Shown here one piece after another: positions 9,037 through 18,301 of a stretch of 64,000 nucleotides of DNA. The notes under the pieces are model-generated. The model worked only from the letters and a program-made list of their open reading frames with translations. It was not told where the DNA came from and did not search any database. The DNA is from Lewinellaceae bacterium (GTDB lineage: Bacteria; Bacteroidota; Bacteroidia; Chitinophagales; Saprospiraceae), in contig JACJYQ010000002.1 in assembly GCA_020636025.1 (NCBI GenBank), positions 372,001 through 436,000 on the forward strand. The letters are read 5' to 3'. Both the position numbers and the translations under genes were made by a program. Within the stretch, counting starts at the first letter, position 1; each line of letters opens with the position of its first letter.

Positions 9037-10182
9037 ATGCTTATGAAGTATGAACTTAGCTACTGGGAAAAAGAATCCTTTTTTAAAGACATAGATTTTG
9101 CCATCATTGGCAGTGGAATTGTCGGCTTGTCGGCGGCTATTCACCTGAAATATTTAAACCGGAAACATCGGGTAGTTGTATTTGAACGAGGCGCTTTGCC
9201 CGCTGGCGCAAGCACCCGGAATGCAGGTTTTGCCTGCTTCGGTTCCATGACAGAAATTCTGGATGATTTATCCCACATGAGTGAAGACGAGGTGCTGGCT
9301 GTGGTGGAGAAACGCTGGACCGGTTTGCAACGACTTCGGGCTATGCTTGGCGATGAAAACATTGAATTTCAACAAGCAGGAGGCTATGAAATGTTTACTG
9401 TTGCCGAAGCGGAAAAATTCAAACAGTGTGAGGAAAGAATCCCTGAACTCAATGAAAAACTTGGCCGCATCACCGCTTGCAAAAATGGTTACCAGATTGT
9501 AGATGAACGTATTGCGGAATTTGGGTTTTCCGGCATTGAGCATCTTATCCTGAATAGTCCGGAAGGACAGGTCAATACCGGAAAAATGATGTCGGCTATG
9601 CTGGAAAAGGCTAAAGAGAAAGGAGTAGAAATATTTAATGGAATTGGCGTTCAGTACCTTGAAGATGAAAATTCAACGGTGCGTTTGGGTACAGAGGCAG
9701 GCTGGGAAATAAGCGCTGGTCGGGTAATAGTAGCAGTAAATGGCTTTGCCAAAAAACTACTTCCTGAACTTGATCTTTACCCCGCCCGCAATCAGGTATT
9801 ACTTACCCAACCCATTCAGAACCTGAAGGTTAAAGGGTGTTTCCATTACGACAGAGGCTATTTTTATTTCCGCAATATTGGTGACCGGATTTTGCTGGGA
9901 GGCGGTAGAAACCTTGATTTTAAAACTGAAGAAACCGATGGTTTTGGTAGCAATGAATTGATAAGGACAGCCCTTCAAAAATTACTTACCGAGGTAATTT
10001 ATCCAGATAAACCGGTATTGATTGACAGATGGTGGACAGGCATTATGGGCTTGGGTTCAGTAAAGAAACCCATTCTTGAGAAAACGTCATCTAACGTAGT
10101 GGCCGCTGTCAGAATGAATGGAATGGGTGTGGCCATTGGTACTTTAATAGGGCAGGAAGCTGCAGAGCTTGTTAATTCCTGA
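9037..10182 (+). CDS. FAD-dependent amino-acid/amine oxidoreductase (DAO family)
   Basis: 381 residues. An N-terminal dinucleotide fold is plain (DFAIIGSGIVGLSAAIHL, ending in VVVFERG), followed by the DAO signature GASTRNAGFACFGS. The C-terminal part has GGGRN and the FAD-closing segment AAVRMNGMGVAIGTLIG. The family (glycine oxidase, sarcosine oxidase, gamma-glutamylputrescine oxidase) oxidises primary or secondary amines with release of an imine and hydrogen peroxide. The exact substrate is unknown. Start may be ATG 9037 or 9043. It follows the Trp-repeat gene with almost no gap. Confidence 0.85.
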   Translation: MLMKYELSYWEKESFFKDIDFAIIGSGIVGLSAAIHLKYLNRKHRVVVFERGALPAGASTRNAGFACFGSMTEILDDLSHMSEDEVLAVVEKRWTGLQRLRAMLGDENIEFQQAGGYEMFTVAEAEKFKQCEERIPELNEKLGRITACKNGYQIVDERIAEFGFSGIEHLILNSPEGQVNTGKMMSAMLEKAKEKGVEIFNGIGVQYLEDENSTVRLGTEAGWEISAGRVIVAVNGFAKKLLPELDLYPARNQVLLTQPIQNLKVKGCFHYDRGYFYFRNIGDRILLGGGRNLDFKTEETDGFGSNELIRTALQKLLTEVIYPDKPVLIDRWWTGIMGLGSVKKPILEKTSSNVVAAVRMNGMGVAIGTLIGQEAAELVNS

Positions 10183-10333
10183 TTAACCGTAAGAATTTAG
10201 TTGCCGTCCACATCCAATACAGATCCAATGTCAATCAGCCGACTCAGATAAATCACACCAATCATGGTACATTTCACTTCTGGCAATGATAAATCTCATG
10301 TAATATTCTTTACCTAATATGGTTCCTGTAGTG

Positions 10334-10341
10334 TATTTTTG
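10334..10341 (+). promoter_or_regulatory. Minus-7 promoter element of the feo operon
   Basis: TATTTTTG lies 43 bases before feoA. Just behind it TTGTCT (10353-10358) and AGACAA (10377-10382) form an inverted repeat spanning the leader, a possible but unproven metal-regulator site. Confidence 0.5.
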
Positions 10342-10384
10342 CAGTGTTGAATTTGTCTAAATTAAAATAGGTGCGCAGACAATT

Positions 10385-10621
10385 ATGATGCAAAGACGTT
10401 ATCGCTCCATTTTGGATTTAAAGATTAAAGAAAGCGCCAAGGCATTGGCCATATCAGATTCTGAACTTGCCTGTAAACTGACCGCCATGGGTGTTTTACC
10501 GGGAACCATGGTTGAATTGGTTCGCCATTCTCCTTTTGGAAGTGCTTATTATGTGAAAGTTGATGGCATTCGCTTTGCGTTGCGCGCCGAGGAGGCAGCC
10601 AGTATCTTATTGGAAGTATGA
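10385..10621 (+). CDS. feoA: FeoA domain protein, ferrous iron transport accessory
   Basis: 78 residues forming one SH3-like FeoA domain: KLTAMGVLPGTMVELVRHSP and KVDGIRFALRAEEAASILLE. FeoA is a cytoplasmic partner thought to stimulate or stabilise FeoB. Its stop codon overlaps the feoB start (ATGA), typical of translational coupling. ATG 10385 or 10388 can both serve as start. Confidence 0.92.
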   Translation: MMQRRYRSILDLKIKESAKALAISDSELACKLTAMGVLPGTMVELVRHSPFGSAYYVKVDGIRFALRAEEAASILLEV

Positions 10622-12777
10622 GTGAAAAACCCGTTAAGCCGCTTAAAATTGCACTGATTGGAAATCCCAATAGTGGGAAGTCAACTGTTTTTAACCAGCT
10701 TACCGGATTAAGACAAAAAACCGGAAATTTTCCGGGAGTTACGGTGGATCTCAAGGAAGGCAATATACGCCTCTCCAATGGTGAAGAAGCCGTAATCATA
10801 GATTTTCCCGGAACCTATAGCGTTTATCCCACCTCATCAGATGAAAAACTGGTAGCAGCCGTTCTGGCAAATCCGGCAGACGCTTTCTTTCCCGACGTTA
10901 TAGTGTATGTGGCAGATGTTACCAATCTGGAAAAACATTTGCTGTTGCTTACCCAACTTCTTGATTTGGGTATGCCTGTAATATTGGCCTTGAACATGTC
11001 AGATACGGCAGATACCATGGGTATCAAAGTCAATGTATCAAAGATATCCGATGAATTTGACGTTCCGGTTGTGTTGGTTAGCGGTCGAACGGGTAGCAAT
11101 ATCAACAAACTTACTGCTGAAATAGAGAAGTTGTTGAAGAACCCGGTTACTTGGAAAAAACGCCCGATTTATCGCCTGAATGAAACAGAAAAGCAGGTTG
11201 CTGAAACCGTTTGTCTGAACCTGGATGTGGATAACAATTACAGGGCGCTTCAATTGGCACATCATCATAAATGGTTACCATTTCTAAAAGATAACGAAAG
11301 AGCAGTACTGGCAACGATTGTCCAGACAAAAGACTTTCAGCTTCTTCGCTCCCAGGTTGATGAAACGCTCGACAGGTACGACCGTTTTACGCCAATCGTT
11401 CAGGATACCATCCAGAAACCGCCTTTATTCCCCAATACTCCAACGGACAGAATAGATGCCATACTGACCAATAAGTGGTTGGGGCCGATTATCTTTTTTG
11501 CCGTCATGATGCTGTTGTTTCAGGCCATATTTGACTGGAGTGAATACCCGATGACCTGGATTGAGGATTTGTTTTCGGGGCTGAATGATGTAATTCTCAC
11601 AACCTTTCCAACCAACTGGTTTACGGAACTACTCACAGATGGTGTATTGGCCGGCCTTGCGGGCATCATGGTTTTTGTACCGCAAATTGCCATTCTTTTC
11701 CTGTTGGTAACCATCCTGGAAGAGGTGGGTTACATGGCCAGGGTGGTATTTATGTTTGATAAGTTTATGCGGCGTTTTGGCATGAATGGCCGCAGTGTGG
11801 TGGCGCTAATCGGAGGTTCGGCTTGCGCGGTGCCGGCCATCATGAGTTCGCGAACCATTGGCAACTGGAAAGAGCGGCTGATCACCATTTTAGTAACGCC
11901 TTTTATAAGTTGCAGTGCCCGCATTCCGGTTTATCTGGTTTTAATCGGGCTGGCTGTTCCCAAGGTGAAAGTATTTTGGTTTTTAAGTGCGCAAACCCTG
12001 GTTTTTGGCGCCATGTATTTATTGGGCGTAGTAGCAGCCCTAGCTTCAGGGTGGGTAATGAAGCGCTGGTTTCGCAAAAAGGAAACTTCTTTTTTGGCCA
12101 TTGAACTCCCTGTATACAGAATGCCGTATTGGAAAAATGTATGGCTTACCCTTTGGGAGAAGGTCTCTGCATTTGTACTTGGAGCGGGCAAGATCATCCT
12201 GATTGTTTCCATTGCCTTGTGGGCATTATCCAGATTTGGCCCGGGTACTGCCATTGAAACAGCCAGGGTAGAAGCAAGTATAAAAGCAGATTCTCTACAT
12301 TTGGACTCTGTACATACCAAAGATTATATTAGTCAGCGAGAGCTAGAAGCTTCCTGGGCCGGACAAATGGGCAAGTTCATTGAACCGGCCATTCGTCCGC
12401 TTGGCTACGACTGGAAAATAGGAATAGCCTTATTGACCTCTTTTGCCGCAAGAGAAGTATTTACCGGTACCCTGGCGGTGCTCTACAACATGGGCTCTTC
12501 AGAATCTGAAATAAATGACCGGAGCGATAATGCCGCGAAAGCAACCTTGCGGGATAAATTGCGAAGGGAAAAATTCAGAGATACCGGAGGGCCCGTTTAT
12601 AGCCTGGCAACCGCCTTGTCTTTGTTGGTTTTCTACGCCCTGGCGATGCAGTGTATGAGCACCCTTGCCGTTGTTCGTCGTGAAACAGGTTCCTGGAAAT
12701 GGCCCACCATCCAATTCTTTTTCATGAGCGGACTGGCTTATTTGTGTGCCTGGGTGGTGTATGTCCTATTTTCTTAA
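10618..12777 (+). CDS. feoB: Ferrous iron transporter FeoB
   Basis: 719 residues. The N-terminal GTPase has G1 GNPNSGKST (15-23), G2 within GNFPGVT, G3 DFPG (62-65) and G4 NMSD. Two gate domains in the membrane part carry the conserved Cys-containing stretches IGGSACAVPAIMSSRTI and TPFISCSARIPVY, followed by LTSFAAREVFTGTLAVLYNM. The protein takes up Fe(II) across the inner membrane. Unlike many Bacteroidota, in which feoA is fused to feoB, the two genes are separate here. No FeoC or metal regulator gene is adjacent. Confidence 0.95.
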   Translation: MSEKPVKPLKIALIGNPNSGKSTVFNQLTGLRQKTGNFPGVTVDLKEGNIRLSNGEEAVIIDFPGTYSVYPTSSDEKLVAAVLANPADAFFPDVIVYVADVTNLEKHLLLLTQLLDLGMPVILALNMSDTADTMGIKVNVSKISDEFDVPVVLVSGRTGSNINKLTAEIEKLLKNPVTWKKRPIYRLNETEKQVAETVCLNLDVDNNYRALQLAHHHKWLPFLKDNERAVLATIVQTKDFQLLRSQVDETLDRYDRFTPIVQDTIQKPPLFPNTPTDRIDAILTNKWLGPIIFFAVMMLLFQAIFDWSEYPMTWIEDLFSGLNDVILTTFPTNWFTELLTDGVLAGLAGIMVFVPQIAILFLLVTILEEVGYMARVVFMFDKFMRRFGMNGRSVVALIGGSACAVPAIMSSRTIGNWKERLITILVTPFISCSARIPVYLVLIGLAVPKVKVFWFLSAQTLVFGAMYLLGVVAALASGWVMKRWFRKKETSFLAIELPVYRMPYWKNVWLTLWEKVSAFVLGAGKIILIVSIALWALSRFGPGTAIETARVEASIKADSLHLDSVHTKDYISQRELEASWAGQMGKFIEPAIRPLGYDWKIGIALLTSFAAREVFTGTLAVLYNMGSSESEINDRSDNAAKATLRDKLRREKFRDTGGPVYSLATALSLLVFYALAMQCMSTLAVVRRETGSWKWPTIQFFFMSGLAYLCAWVVYVLFS

Positions 12778-12788
12778 TGGAAAATATT

Positions 12789-12925
12789 CAATGCGCAATG
12801 TTTCAATGTGTAATGCGCAATGAACAATTTTGTTTTGCTCACCTGGTATGGAGGAACATAATAGCTATATTCAATACTTTTATTGCCCCTGTTTATTAAT
12901 TTTCGCATTGATACATTGCGCATTA
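12789..12925. repeat. Intergenic hairpin with 7-bp-unit arms (CAATGCG type)
   Basis: Left arm 12789-12810 (starting CAATGCGCAATG) pairs with right arm 12904-12925 with two mismatches. The left side is a chain of related heptamers: CAATGCG, CAATGTT, CAATGTG, TAATGCG, CAATGAA. It fills the gap between feoB and the DUF1963 gene and may act as a terminator. Confidence 0.65.
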
Positions 12926-12935
12926 AGATAAAGCT

Positions 12936-13721
12936 ATGTCTTTCAAACTCTCTCTTCCCCCACAGCTTGAGTCGTTTCGCGACCAACTGATGCAAACAAA
13001 ACAGACTTTTATTCGGGTAAAATCGCAGGACACCCGGAAGACAAGGCTTTGGGAAAGCAAGGTGGGTGGACAGCCGTATTTGCCGAAGAGTGCTTCCTGG
13101 CCTTGTAATGTAGATGGTGAAGAGTTGTATTTTTTAGCGCAGATAAACTTTGCGGAAGTGCCCAAGCTTCATCCTTTTCCGGAGAAAGGCTTGTTGCAGT
13201 TTTTTATCCATGACGATGACTTGTACGGAATGGATTTTGATAACGGGGAGAGTACAGATAATTTTCGGGTTGTGTTTTATCCGGAAGTTGATCAGCATGA
13301 AAGCGCTTTACAAACTCGCCATGAAACCCGGGAATACGATACGCTTCCGCACCGCCCGGATGAGTGTTACCCACTTACTTTTGAACTGGCAGAAGCGGTC
13401 GTTCCGGTAACGGATTACCAATTTTTCCAGCACTTTGGAGGGGATTTTTTCCGGCAGTTTGAAGATGAAGAATGGAATATCATGGATGCCTACAGCAAGG
13501 CAAACCGGCCAGAAGGACATCAAATAGGAGGGTATGCCTATTTTACCCAGGATGATCCACGCAGACCGGAAGATCCCATGCTCTTGTTATTCCAATTGGA
13601 TTCCGATCAAAAAATGGACCTGATGTGGGGCGATATGGGAGTAGGGCATTTCTTTATCCGGGAAAAGGATTTGCTGGCGTTGGATTTTTCGAGGGTGATG
13701 TATGATTGGGATTGTTTGTGA
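12936..13721 (+). CDS. DUF1963 (YwqG-like) protein
   Basis: 261 residues with the YwqG/DUF1963 pattern: SKVGGQPYLPKSASWP near residue 45, then LYFLAQINFAEVP, GLLQFFIHDDD, and at the C terminus MLLLFQLDSD followed by GDMGVGHFFI. It is a soluble cytoplasmic protein of unknown role; in some bacteria such genes accompany polymorphic toxins as immunity-like proteins, but no toxin gene is seen here. It stands alone between a repeat hairpin and the convergent purC gene. Confidence 0.85.
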   Translation: MSFKLSLPPQLESFRDQLMQTKQTFIRVKSQDTRKTRLWESKVGGQPYLPKSASWPCNVDGEELYFLAQINFAEVPKLHPFPEKGLLQFFIHDDDLYGMDFDNGESTDNFRVVFYPEVDQHESALQTRHETREYDTLPHRPDECYPLTFELAEAVVPVTDYQFFQHFGGDFFRQFEDEEWNIMDAYSKANRPEGHQIGGYAYFTQDDPRRPEDPMLLLFQLDSDQKMDLMWGDMGVGHFFIREKDLLALDFSRVMYDWDCL

Positions 13722-13736
13722 TAGTGGATTTCAATC

Positions 13737-14669
13737 TCAAATAACTCTCAAAATATTCCGCTCAATCCTTTTTTCGATGTCTTCATCCGGGCTTCGTTCA
13801 AAGCTTTTCCCGGTCACCTTTTCATACAACTCAATATAACGCTCTGTGATTTCCGAAACAAAATCATCGGGCATTACCGGCATTTGTTGTCCATCTTTTC
13901 CCTGAAAACCGTTGGCCATCAGCCACTCCCGCACGAACTCTTTACTTAACTGCTTTTGTTTCTCGCCGCGCTGCTGACGTTCTTCATAGCCATCGGCATA
14001 GAAATAACGCGAACTATCGGGCGTGTGAATTTCATCCATGAGCATCACTTGTCCCTTGTAAATCCCGAATTCGTATTTCGTATCCACCAGAATGAGCCCT
14101 TGTCTGGCGGCCATTTCTGTTCCCCGCTGAAACAAGGCCCGAGTGTATTTTTCCATTTGCTCATAAACGTCTGGTGCGACAATTCCCTGTTTCAATATTT
14201 CTTCTTTTGAAATATCCTCGTCGTGCCCTTCATCGGCTTTTGTGCTGGGAGTAATGATGGGTTCCGGAAAGCGATCATTTTCCTTCATTCCGTCTGGCAA
14301 TGAAACTCCGCACAAACTGCGCAAACCCGACTGGTATGTACGTGCTGCGTGTCCTGCCAGATATCCGCGAATCACCATTTCAATACGCAATGGTTCGCAA
14401 CAGTGACCAATGGCTACATTCGGATCTGGATTGGAAATCAACCAGTTAGGACAAATATCCCGGGTGGCATTCAGAAAATAGGCCGCGATCTGGTTGAGTA
14501 CAGCGCCCTTGTACGGTATCGGTCTCGGCAGGATGTGATCGAAGGCCGAAATACGGTCGCTGGCAACCATCAGAAGCTTGTCGCCAAGCGTGTATACGTC
14601 ACGGACTTTCCCCCTGTAAAAGGCCGTTTGGCCGGGAAGCTTGAAATTTGTTTCACGGAGTGCGTTCAT
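13737..14669 (-). CDS. purC: SAICAR synthase (purine biosynthesis)
   Basis: 310 residues of the long, yeast ADE1-like type. YRGKVRDVYTLGDKLLMVAS and DRISAFDHILPRPIPYKGAV form the nucleotide and substrate site, with GYLAGHAARTY and STKADEGHDE downstream. It ligates aspartate to CAIR using ATP in the purine pathway. purF lies 0.6 kb away on the other strand, so the two pathway genes are near but not in an operon. A promoter-like element stops only four bases before the ATG, which suggests a leaderless message. Confidence 0.95.
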   Translation of the reverse strand: MNALRETNFKLPGQTAFYRGKVRDVYTLGDKLLMVASDRISAFDHILPRPIPYKGAVLNQIAAYFLNATRDICPNWLISNPDPNVAIGHCCEPLRIEMVIRGYLAGHAARTYQSGLRSLCGVSLPDGMKENDRFPEPIITPSTKADEGHDEDISKEEILKQGIVAPDVYEQMEKYTRALFQRGTEMAARQGLILVDTKYEFGIYKGQVMLMDEIHTPDSSRYFYADGYEERQQRGEKQKQLSKEFVREWLMANGFQGKDGQQMPVMPDDFVSEITERYIELYEKVTGKSFERSPDEDIEKRIERNILRVI

Positions 14670-14673
14670 GGGG

Positions 14674-14681
14674 CAAAGATC
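14674..14681 (-). promoter_or_regulatory. Minus-7-like element four bases from the purC start
   Basis: Minus strand reads GATCTTTG, then CCCC, then ATG. It has one mismatch to TAnnTTTG, and the same four-base spacing is seen at surE, the beta-mannosidase gene and the OmpA/PD40 gene. Confidence 0.45.
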
Positions 14682-14990
14682 ATTTATTAATGGTAAATGG
14701 TGAATGGTAAATGATGGAATTGGTTTAGGAAAGTGTTACCAATCATTACTTGCATGCTGAATAACTTTGTTTTAATTCCGAAATCGAAACAAATCGGATT
14801 TCGGAAATTATAAGCCTTTTAAGGATGCTGTTTTTTATTTCGTGAGCTCAATCTGCGCGAAACAAGGCTCATAAGTGGACATAATCACCTCTGAATATCG
14901 GAACAAATAACAAACTATTGAGTGTTATTTGCTATAATTGCCAAGCAAAGCATAGGTAAATAGAGGCATTATCAATAAACTCTCCAAGTT
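14682..14990. other. Intergenic region upstream of purC
   Basis: About 310 bases without a gene. It starts with heptamer-like units (GGTAAAT, GGTGAAT, GGTAAAT; 14691-14711), has a promoter-like TAACTTTG on the plus strand at 14762-14769 and, directly after it, a hairpin with arms TTCCGAAATC (14776-14785) and GATTTCGGAA (14797-14806). A short transcript starting here is possible but unsupported. Confidence 0.4.
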
Positions 14991-15209
14991 ATGAACCCTG
15001 CACAAGAGTCGAACGGAAACCCAAACACAAGCAACCAGACAAAAATGAATAGCCGGCACTGGCTGGGGCTAGGGATCTTTTTTATGGGCATGAGTTTCTG
15101 CATCAATTTCTTATTAAATGACACCGGCACAAGCTACTTAGTTATCATGTACATTCTGACCCTCCTCGGCGCCGGGAGCATTTTGAAATGCATGATGAAA
15201 GTATTCTAA
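14991..15209 (+). CDS. Small two-helix membrane protein
   Basis: 72 residues: a polar Asn-rich N terminus, then two hydrophobic segments at about 26-44 (LGLGIFFMGMSFCINFLL) and 50-68 separated by a short loop. No family is recognised. The start follows an AT-rich leader, and the message may run on to the purF promoter region about 70 bases later. Confidence 0.5.
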   Translation: MNPAQESNGNPNTSNQTKMNSRHWLGLGIFFMGMSFCINFLLNDTGTSYLVIMYILTLLGAGSILKCMMKVF

Positions 15210-15275
15210 AGGTATTCGCCAGGACAACGCTTGTTTATTTCCCACACAAATTCCTCTCCATTCACACAAGCCTCG

Positions 15276-15283
15276 TACCTTTG
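15276..15283 (+). promoter_or_regulatory. Minus-7 promoter element of purF
   Basis: TACCTTTG, 23 bases before the purF ATG. Confidence 0.7.
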
Positions 15284-15306
15284 CAGTTCCTTTCCATTTC
15301 ATACTA

Positions 15307-17199
15307 ATGAGTGATCCTATAAATCATGAGTGCGGAATAGCAATGATCCGATTGCTAAAGCCGCTGGAATATTACCATAAAAAATATGGGACAGCATTTT
15401 ACGGCGTTCAAAAGCTGCAAATGCTCTTGCTTAAAATGCGCAACCGGGGGCAGGACGGAGCGGGTATAGCGACCATTAAACTGAATCCCAAACCGGGAAC
15501 AAGGTATATCAGCCGGAAACGAAGCAACGCGCCTAATTACCTGACTGATCTTTTTGAAATGGTTTGGGAGAGGCTTAATGCCATTACTCCGGAACAACAG
15601 AACGACCCTGCGTGGCTAAAAGCCAATATGCCTTATATGGGTGAATTGCTGATGGGACACCTGCGATATGGTACCCATGGTGATAACAGCATTGAATTCG
15701 TTCACCCTTTCCATCGTCCCAATAACTGGATCACCCGTAACCTGCTGCTTGCCGGAAACTTCAACATGACCAATGTCGATGAGTTGTTTCAGGAGCTGGT
15801 CGATCTTGGGCAATATCCTAAAGAGAAAAGTGACACCGTTACCGTTCTGGAGAAAATGGGTCACTTCCTCGATGATGAGGTTCAGCGATTACACACCTGG
15901 TACAAGCCCGATGGATATGGTAATCAGGAAGTAAACGAATTGATTTTTGAAAACCTTGATATTCAAAGGCTTCTGAGGCGCGCTTGTAAAAAGTTTGACG
16001 GCGGTTATGTGTTGGGCGGATTGTTAGGTCACGGCGATGCATTCTTTATCAGAGACCCGAATGGCATTCGTCCGGCCTATTGGTACATGGATGATGAAGT
16101 AGTGGTTGGCGCATCCGAGCGTCCTGCTATCCAATCGGTTTTCAACGTGCGTTTTAAGGATGTTAAGGAGTTGAAACCTGGCCATGGTTTAGTCATAAAG
16201 TACAATGGCAAGGTGGAGGAAGTTCCATTTGTAGAACCACGTGAGAAGAGATCCTGTTCTTTTGAACGGATATATTTCAGCCGAGGTAACGACCGGGATA
16301 TTTATCTGGAGCGTAAAAAACTGGGTGAACAACTGGCCAAACCGGTATTGCAAGCGGTGGATTTTGATTTTAAAAACACCGTTTTCTCCTTTATTCCCAA
16401 CACGGCAGAGGCTGCTTTTTATGGACTGGTTGAAGGCCTGGATAAAGAGCTGGATAAATGGAAACTGGAACAGATCATGGCCCTGGGTAAAAATTCATCC
16501 AAAAAAGCCATTGCAGAAATCTTATCCCAGCGCACCAGAAATGAAAAACTCGTACACAAAGACGATAAGCAGCGAACCTTTATAGCAGATAAGAAGATCC
16601 GCAACAGCATGGTCAACCATGTGTACGATGTGACCTACGGCATGTGTGCCGACGATAAGGACACACTGGTTTTGCTGGATGATTCCATAGTAAGAGGTAC
16701 TACACTCAGAGACAGCATCGTGAGCATCACAGCTCGCCTTAGACCAAAGCGAATCATCATTCTCAGCAGCGCTCCTCAAATACGCTTTCCAGATTGTTAT
16801 GGGATCGACATGAGCAAAATGAAGGACTTTGTGGCTTTTCAGGCTTTGCTCCAATTGTTGAAAGAAAATGGCAAGGAAAAGTTGCTTAAAGAAACATATC
16901 AACGCTGCAAGCAATCGGAAATGCTGCCCGTTGAAGCCGTCCAAAACGAAGTGATTCAATTATACGATCAATTTGAATATTGTCAGTACAGCAAAAAAAT
17001 TGCAGAGATCGTAAAGCCTAAGGACCTGAAACCACAACTCGATGTGATGTATCAAACACTGGATGGCTTGCATAGCGCCTGCCCCAATGATCTCGGCGAT
17101 TGGTATTTTTCAGGAAGATATCCAACACCGGGAGGAAACCGGGTGGCAAACAGAGCCTTTATCAATTTTATGGAGGATAAAGACGAGAGAGCCTATTGA
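15307..17199 (+). CDS. purF: Amidophosphoribosyltransferase, long form
   Basis: 630 residues, well above the usual 460-510. The glutamine amidotransferase part opens with HECGI (Cys9, the nucleophile after removal of a short propeptide), then RNRGQDGAGIA and GHLRYGTHG. The phosphoribosyltransferase part has the PRPP loop VLLDDSIVRGTT. The enzyme makes phosphoribosylamine, the first step of purine synthesis. Extra length comes from inserted stretches in the first half (about residues 55-100 and 180-230) and a C-terminal extension ending near EDKDERAY. The stop codon is already part of a strong terminator hairpin. Confidence 0.92.
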   Translation: MSDPINHECGIAMIRLLKPLEYYHKKYGTAFYGVQKLQMLLLKMRNRGQDGAGIATIKLNPKPGTRYISRKRSNAPNYLTDLFEMVWERLNAITPEQQNDPAWLKANMPYMGELLMGHLRYGTHGDNSIEFVHPFHRPNNWITRNLLLAGNFNMTNVDELFQELVDLGQYPKEKSDTVTVLEKMGHFLDDEVQRLHTWYKPDGYGNQEVNELIFENLDIQRLLRRACKKFDGGYVLGGLLGHGDAFFIRDPNGIRPAYWYMDDEVVVGASERPAIQSVFNVRFKDVKELKPGHGLVIKYNGKVEEVPFVEPREKRSCSFERIYFSRGNDRDIYLERKKLGEQLAKPVLQAVDFDFKNTVFSFIPNTAEAAFYGLVEGLDKELDKWKLEQIMALGKNSSKKAIAEILSQRTRNEKLVHKDDKQRTFIADKKIRNSMVNHVYDVTYGMCADDKDTLVLLDDSIVRGTTLRDSIVSITARLRPKRIIILSSAPQIRFPDCYGIDMSKMKDFVAFQALLQLLKENGKEKLLKETYQRCKQSEMLPVEAVQNEVIQLYDQFEYCQYSKKIAEIVKPKDLKPQLDVMYQTLDGLHSACPNDLGDWYFSGRYPTPGGNRVANRAFINFMEDKDERAY

Positions 17200-17261
17200 A
17201 TACATGAATAAATGATTACATCAACAATCATATGTTCATGTAATCATTTATTCATGTATTC
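17198..17261. terminator. Bidirectional terminator between purF and the hydroxylase gene
   Basis: Perfect 24-base arms (17198-17221 and 17238-17261) with a 16-base loop. The left arm begins inside the purF stop codon and the right arm covers the last codons of the convergent gene. The arms consist of 7-8-base units (ATACATGA, ATAAATGA, TTACAT), like the other hairpins of this window. Confidence 0.85.
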
Positions 17262-18111
17262 CAGGAGTTTTTTCCTCGTCAAACTTGGCACCAACCGGTT
17301 GCCGGTATTTCTGGAACGGAATTTTGAGCATAGTGCTTATATCTGATTGCTCACTCTGATGCATGTGTGTATCTATACCAAACACCAACTCCTTATTATC
17401 CTTTTTAGAATAGGTTTGTAACAGCCGGTCCCAAATGGAAAAAATGTTTCCATAATTACTATCCGTATAAGGAAGCACATAATGATGATGTACCCGGTGG
17501 ATTTTTGGGGTGACTATTACCAATCCAACGATGTTCTCAACCCAACGTGGCAATATGATGTTTGCATGATTGAACTGGGATAAAGCGGCAGACAGCGTTT
17601 GGTAAATCATGACCAGATACATCGGAGCTCCAGCGATAAGGGTGGCCAAAATGGTAAATGAGAATCGGAATACACTTTCAATCGGATGGTGCCGGTTGGC
17701 TGTGGTCGTATCCACATTTGGGTCTGTGTGATGGATCAGGTGAAATCGCCACATCCATTTTACTTTATGCTGCAACAAATGAATAAGATAAGCGCCAATA
17801 AAATCTAACAGAAGTAAACCGATCAACATATAAATGCCTAAGGGTAGTTTCGGTAGCCATTGCAATACACCAAAACCGTTTTCAACGGCCCAATCGCTGG
17901 TGCGTAACAGCAAAAAGGCCATTAGGAAATTGATGATGATCGTCGTACCTGTGAAAAAAAGATTGATCCCCAGGTGCTTGAATTTGTTGTACTTACTGCG
18001 GTAATAGGGGAGACCATATTCCAGCAACATAAAAAAGGTAAGACCACCAAGCAAAAAAGCACTTCGATGTGAAGAAGGTATGTGACTGAAATAATTTGCT
18101 ATAGCTTCCAT
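17248..18111 (-). CDS. Sterol desaturase / fatty acid hydroxylase family membrane enzyme
   Basis: 287 residues from ATG 18111. Four hydrophobic segments and the three di-iron histidine clusters of the family are visible: HLLQHKVKWMWRFHLIHH, NRHHPIE, and HRVHHH followed by YGNIFSIWDRLLQTY. Such enzymes use O2 and a di-iron centre to hydroxylate or desaturate lipid chains, sterols or carotenoids in the membrane. The substrate here is unknown. The final codons fall within the shared terminator. Confidence 0.88.
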   Translation of the reverse strand: MEAIANYFSHIPSSHRSAFLLGGLTFFMLLEYGLPYYRSKYNKFKHLGINLFFTGTTIIINFLMAFLLLRTSDWAVENGFGVLQWLPKLPLGIYMLIGLLLLDFIGAYLIHLLQHKVKWMWRFHLIHHTDPNVDTTTANRHHPIESVFRFSFTILATLIAGAPMYLVMIYQTLSAALSQFNHANIILPRWVENIVGLVIVTPKIHRVHHHYVLPYTDSNYGNIFSIWDRLLQTYSKKDNKELVFGIDTHMHQSEQSDISTMLKIPFQKYRQPVGAKFDEEKTPGIHE

Positions 18112-18301
18112 AATGAACAAATTGAATTAAGGTTTAAAGAAGGTAATGCGAAAATACCCAGTAGAAACTACATGTTCATGTATAAGGTGAGGTGGTTTTG
18201 AAAAAAGTTGAATGGCTATTGTCATCTGAATCTGAGAATTCCTGTTAAATCAGAACACAAAATTATCGAACTTCGCAAATGGCATTACAGCCTGTCAATT
18301 T

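Noticed and set aside
12936..13721. DUF1963 gene as immunity gene of a toxin locus
   Set aside because: No toxin, secretion or adjacent small polymorphic genes.
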